NCBI GenBank assembly: GCA_031273295.1
Contig: JAISSD010000286.1
Location: 1-45,121, forward strand
DNA length: 45,121 nucleotides
Direction of reading: 5' to 3'
DNA from: Prevotella sp.
GTDB lineage: Bacteria > Bacteroidota > Bacteroidia > Bacteroidales > Dysgonomonadaceae
Part shown: one piece after another, positions 44,551-45,121 of the stretch
How the letters are laid out: every line of letters begins with the position of its first letter
How positions within the stretch are numbered: position 1 is the first letter of the stretch
Translations under genes and position numbers: made by a program
The notes under the pieces: generated by a model
Databases searched by the model: none
The model's input: the letters and a program-made list of their open reading frames with translations, nothing else
What the model was told of the DNA's origin: nothing

Positions 44551-44632
44551 GAAACGGGCATGCAAAAGTTGCGTCAAAGAGCATGAACATGTTGCGAGTT
44601 CCTTATGGCCTTAAAAAACAAATTATGTATAC
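44551..44632 (+). repeat. Dispersed leader repeat, copy D, without hairpin and cut by an IS remnant
   Basis: Fourth copy, starting 17 bases after the fusion gene's stop. It matches the others from GAAACG to AAACAAATTATGTATAC, but about 18 bases that form the GGTTC-GGCG-GAGCC hairpin are missing, so GCATGAA joins CATGTTGCG directly. Where the other copies reach a start codon, this one runs into IS630-like sequence. The gene that it once led has been separated or lost. Confidence 0.88.
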
Positions 44633-45008
44633 TATACTTGGTCATAAATTGAGTTATCGTATAATTAAAATTGAGAGCCAAATGACTCTTTAGAGCATCC
44701 CTGTTTTCCTTGTTTGCCGTTTTCGCGAGAGAGTGATTTATCGCCTCGACAAATTCCGAAAACTTGCTGTAGTATTTGCAGTTGATGCAATCTTTTTTCG
44801 TCCATTTCCAAAGACGTTCTATAATATTCAAATTCGGACTGTATGAAGGCAGAAACAACAGTTCGATCTTTAACTCTTTCGCCATGTCCGCAACATACGC
44901 ACAACGCCGGTATCTGGCATTGTCCAGCACGACAGTAACCGGAATGCCGTCTTTTTTGTGTTTTACGGAATTCTTTTCCAATAGCTCGCAAACGCTTGAC
45001 GAATGTAA
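44574..45008 (-). pseudogene. Truncated IS630-family transposase
   Basis: Only the C-terminal third of an IS630-type DDE transposase remains (a full protein is about 330-350 residues). Recognisable are SVCELLEK, then VTVVLDNARYRRC with the second catalytic aspartate and LPSYSPNLNIIERLWKW with the catalytic glutamate. The N-terminal DNA-binding part and the first aspartate are absent. In frame, a TAG at 45009-45011 precedes the homologous part, and sequence beyond (to 45121) shows no transposase or other gene. The last residues of the frame (from about IHNLFFKAIRN) are read from leader repeat copy D, so the element inserted into that repeat and its own end lies near 44633-44640. It is not functional. 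Confidence 0.88.
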
Positions 45009-45121
45009 CTACTCAGGTACCAAAACGAATTGATTTACAAATATTTATCTCGATTCATATTTTGATGTTTAATGTAGACGAGAATTATAAACTGCATATT
45101 ATCAGTGAATTATAAAATTAA

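Noticed and set aside
44640..45121. Intact insertion sequence
   Set aside because: Only the C-terminal third of the transposase is present, an in-frame TAG precedes it, and I could not find paired terminal inverted repeats.

Overview
The window looks like a chromosomal segment of a Bacteroidota bacterium, most likely order Bacteroidales. Supporting signs are a tandem SusC/SusD pair, TAnnTTTG-type promoter elements, A-rich leaders in place of Shine-Dalgarno sites, a dapB-lepB-lepB-like-wbqC housekeeping cluster of the kind seen in Bacteroidales, and a dense array of secreted glycosidases. I cannot name the genus from sequence alone.

Layout. (1) 1-344 is non-coding, with an orphan promoter-like site and a strong imperfect inverted repeat. 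(2) 345-4577, minus strand, is a housekeeping operon: dapB, a catalytically intact signal peptidase I, a second signal peptidase-like protein that has lost both catalytic residues, and a WbqC-family protein. (3) 4578-4907 holds the dapB promoter and a 29-unit heptanucleotide tandem repeat. (4) 4908-23453, minus strand, is the first arm of a polysaccharide utilization locus (PUL): SusC, SusD, PL1 pectate lyase, DUF3826 protein, beta-helix/DUF6298-like protein, GH43-like lipoprotein, GH143-GH142-like two-domain enzyme, and GH78 rhamnosidase. (5) 23454-23839 is the divergent control region, with two separate pentanucleotide repeat tracts. (6) 23840-44533, plus strand, is the second arm: GntR-type regulator with a sugar-sensor domain, GH2, L-fucose/D-arabinose isomerase, hexuronate-type MFS transporter, NanA/DHDPS-family aldolase, GH28, BT1017-like pectin esterase, GH95, GH105, GH140 apiosidase, and a 1535-residue triple fusion (GH78, BNR sialidase-like propeller, sugar isomerase-like TIM barrel). 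(7) 44551-45121 holds a repeat copy broken by a truncated IS630 transposase.

The enzyme set (GH140 apiosidase, GH95, GH143-GH142, two GH78, GH2, GH28, GH105, PL1 and a BT1017-like esterase) points to pectin, most specifically rhamnogalacturonan II (RG-II) side chains with the attached galacturonan. SusC/D would import oligosaccharides, periplasmic enzymes would trim them, and the MFS transporter, aldolase and isomerase would handle a released sugar in the cytoplasm. The aldolase next to a FucI-type isomerase (known to act on D-arabinose) suggests a Kdo-catabolic branch: Kdo to pyruvate plus D-arabinose, then D-ribulose. This is inference.

The two most unusual signals are these. First, a roughly 105-bp repeat occurs four times, always in the same orientation in gaps of the plus-strand arm, and ends at or within a few codons of a gene's start codon, like a portable 5' leader. 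Second, the triple-fusion enzyme has a rhamnosidase-plus-propeller layout that mirrors GH143-GH142 and would suit RG-II chain C (Rha-Kdo), as GH143-GH142 suits chain D (Araf-Dha).
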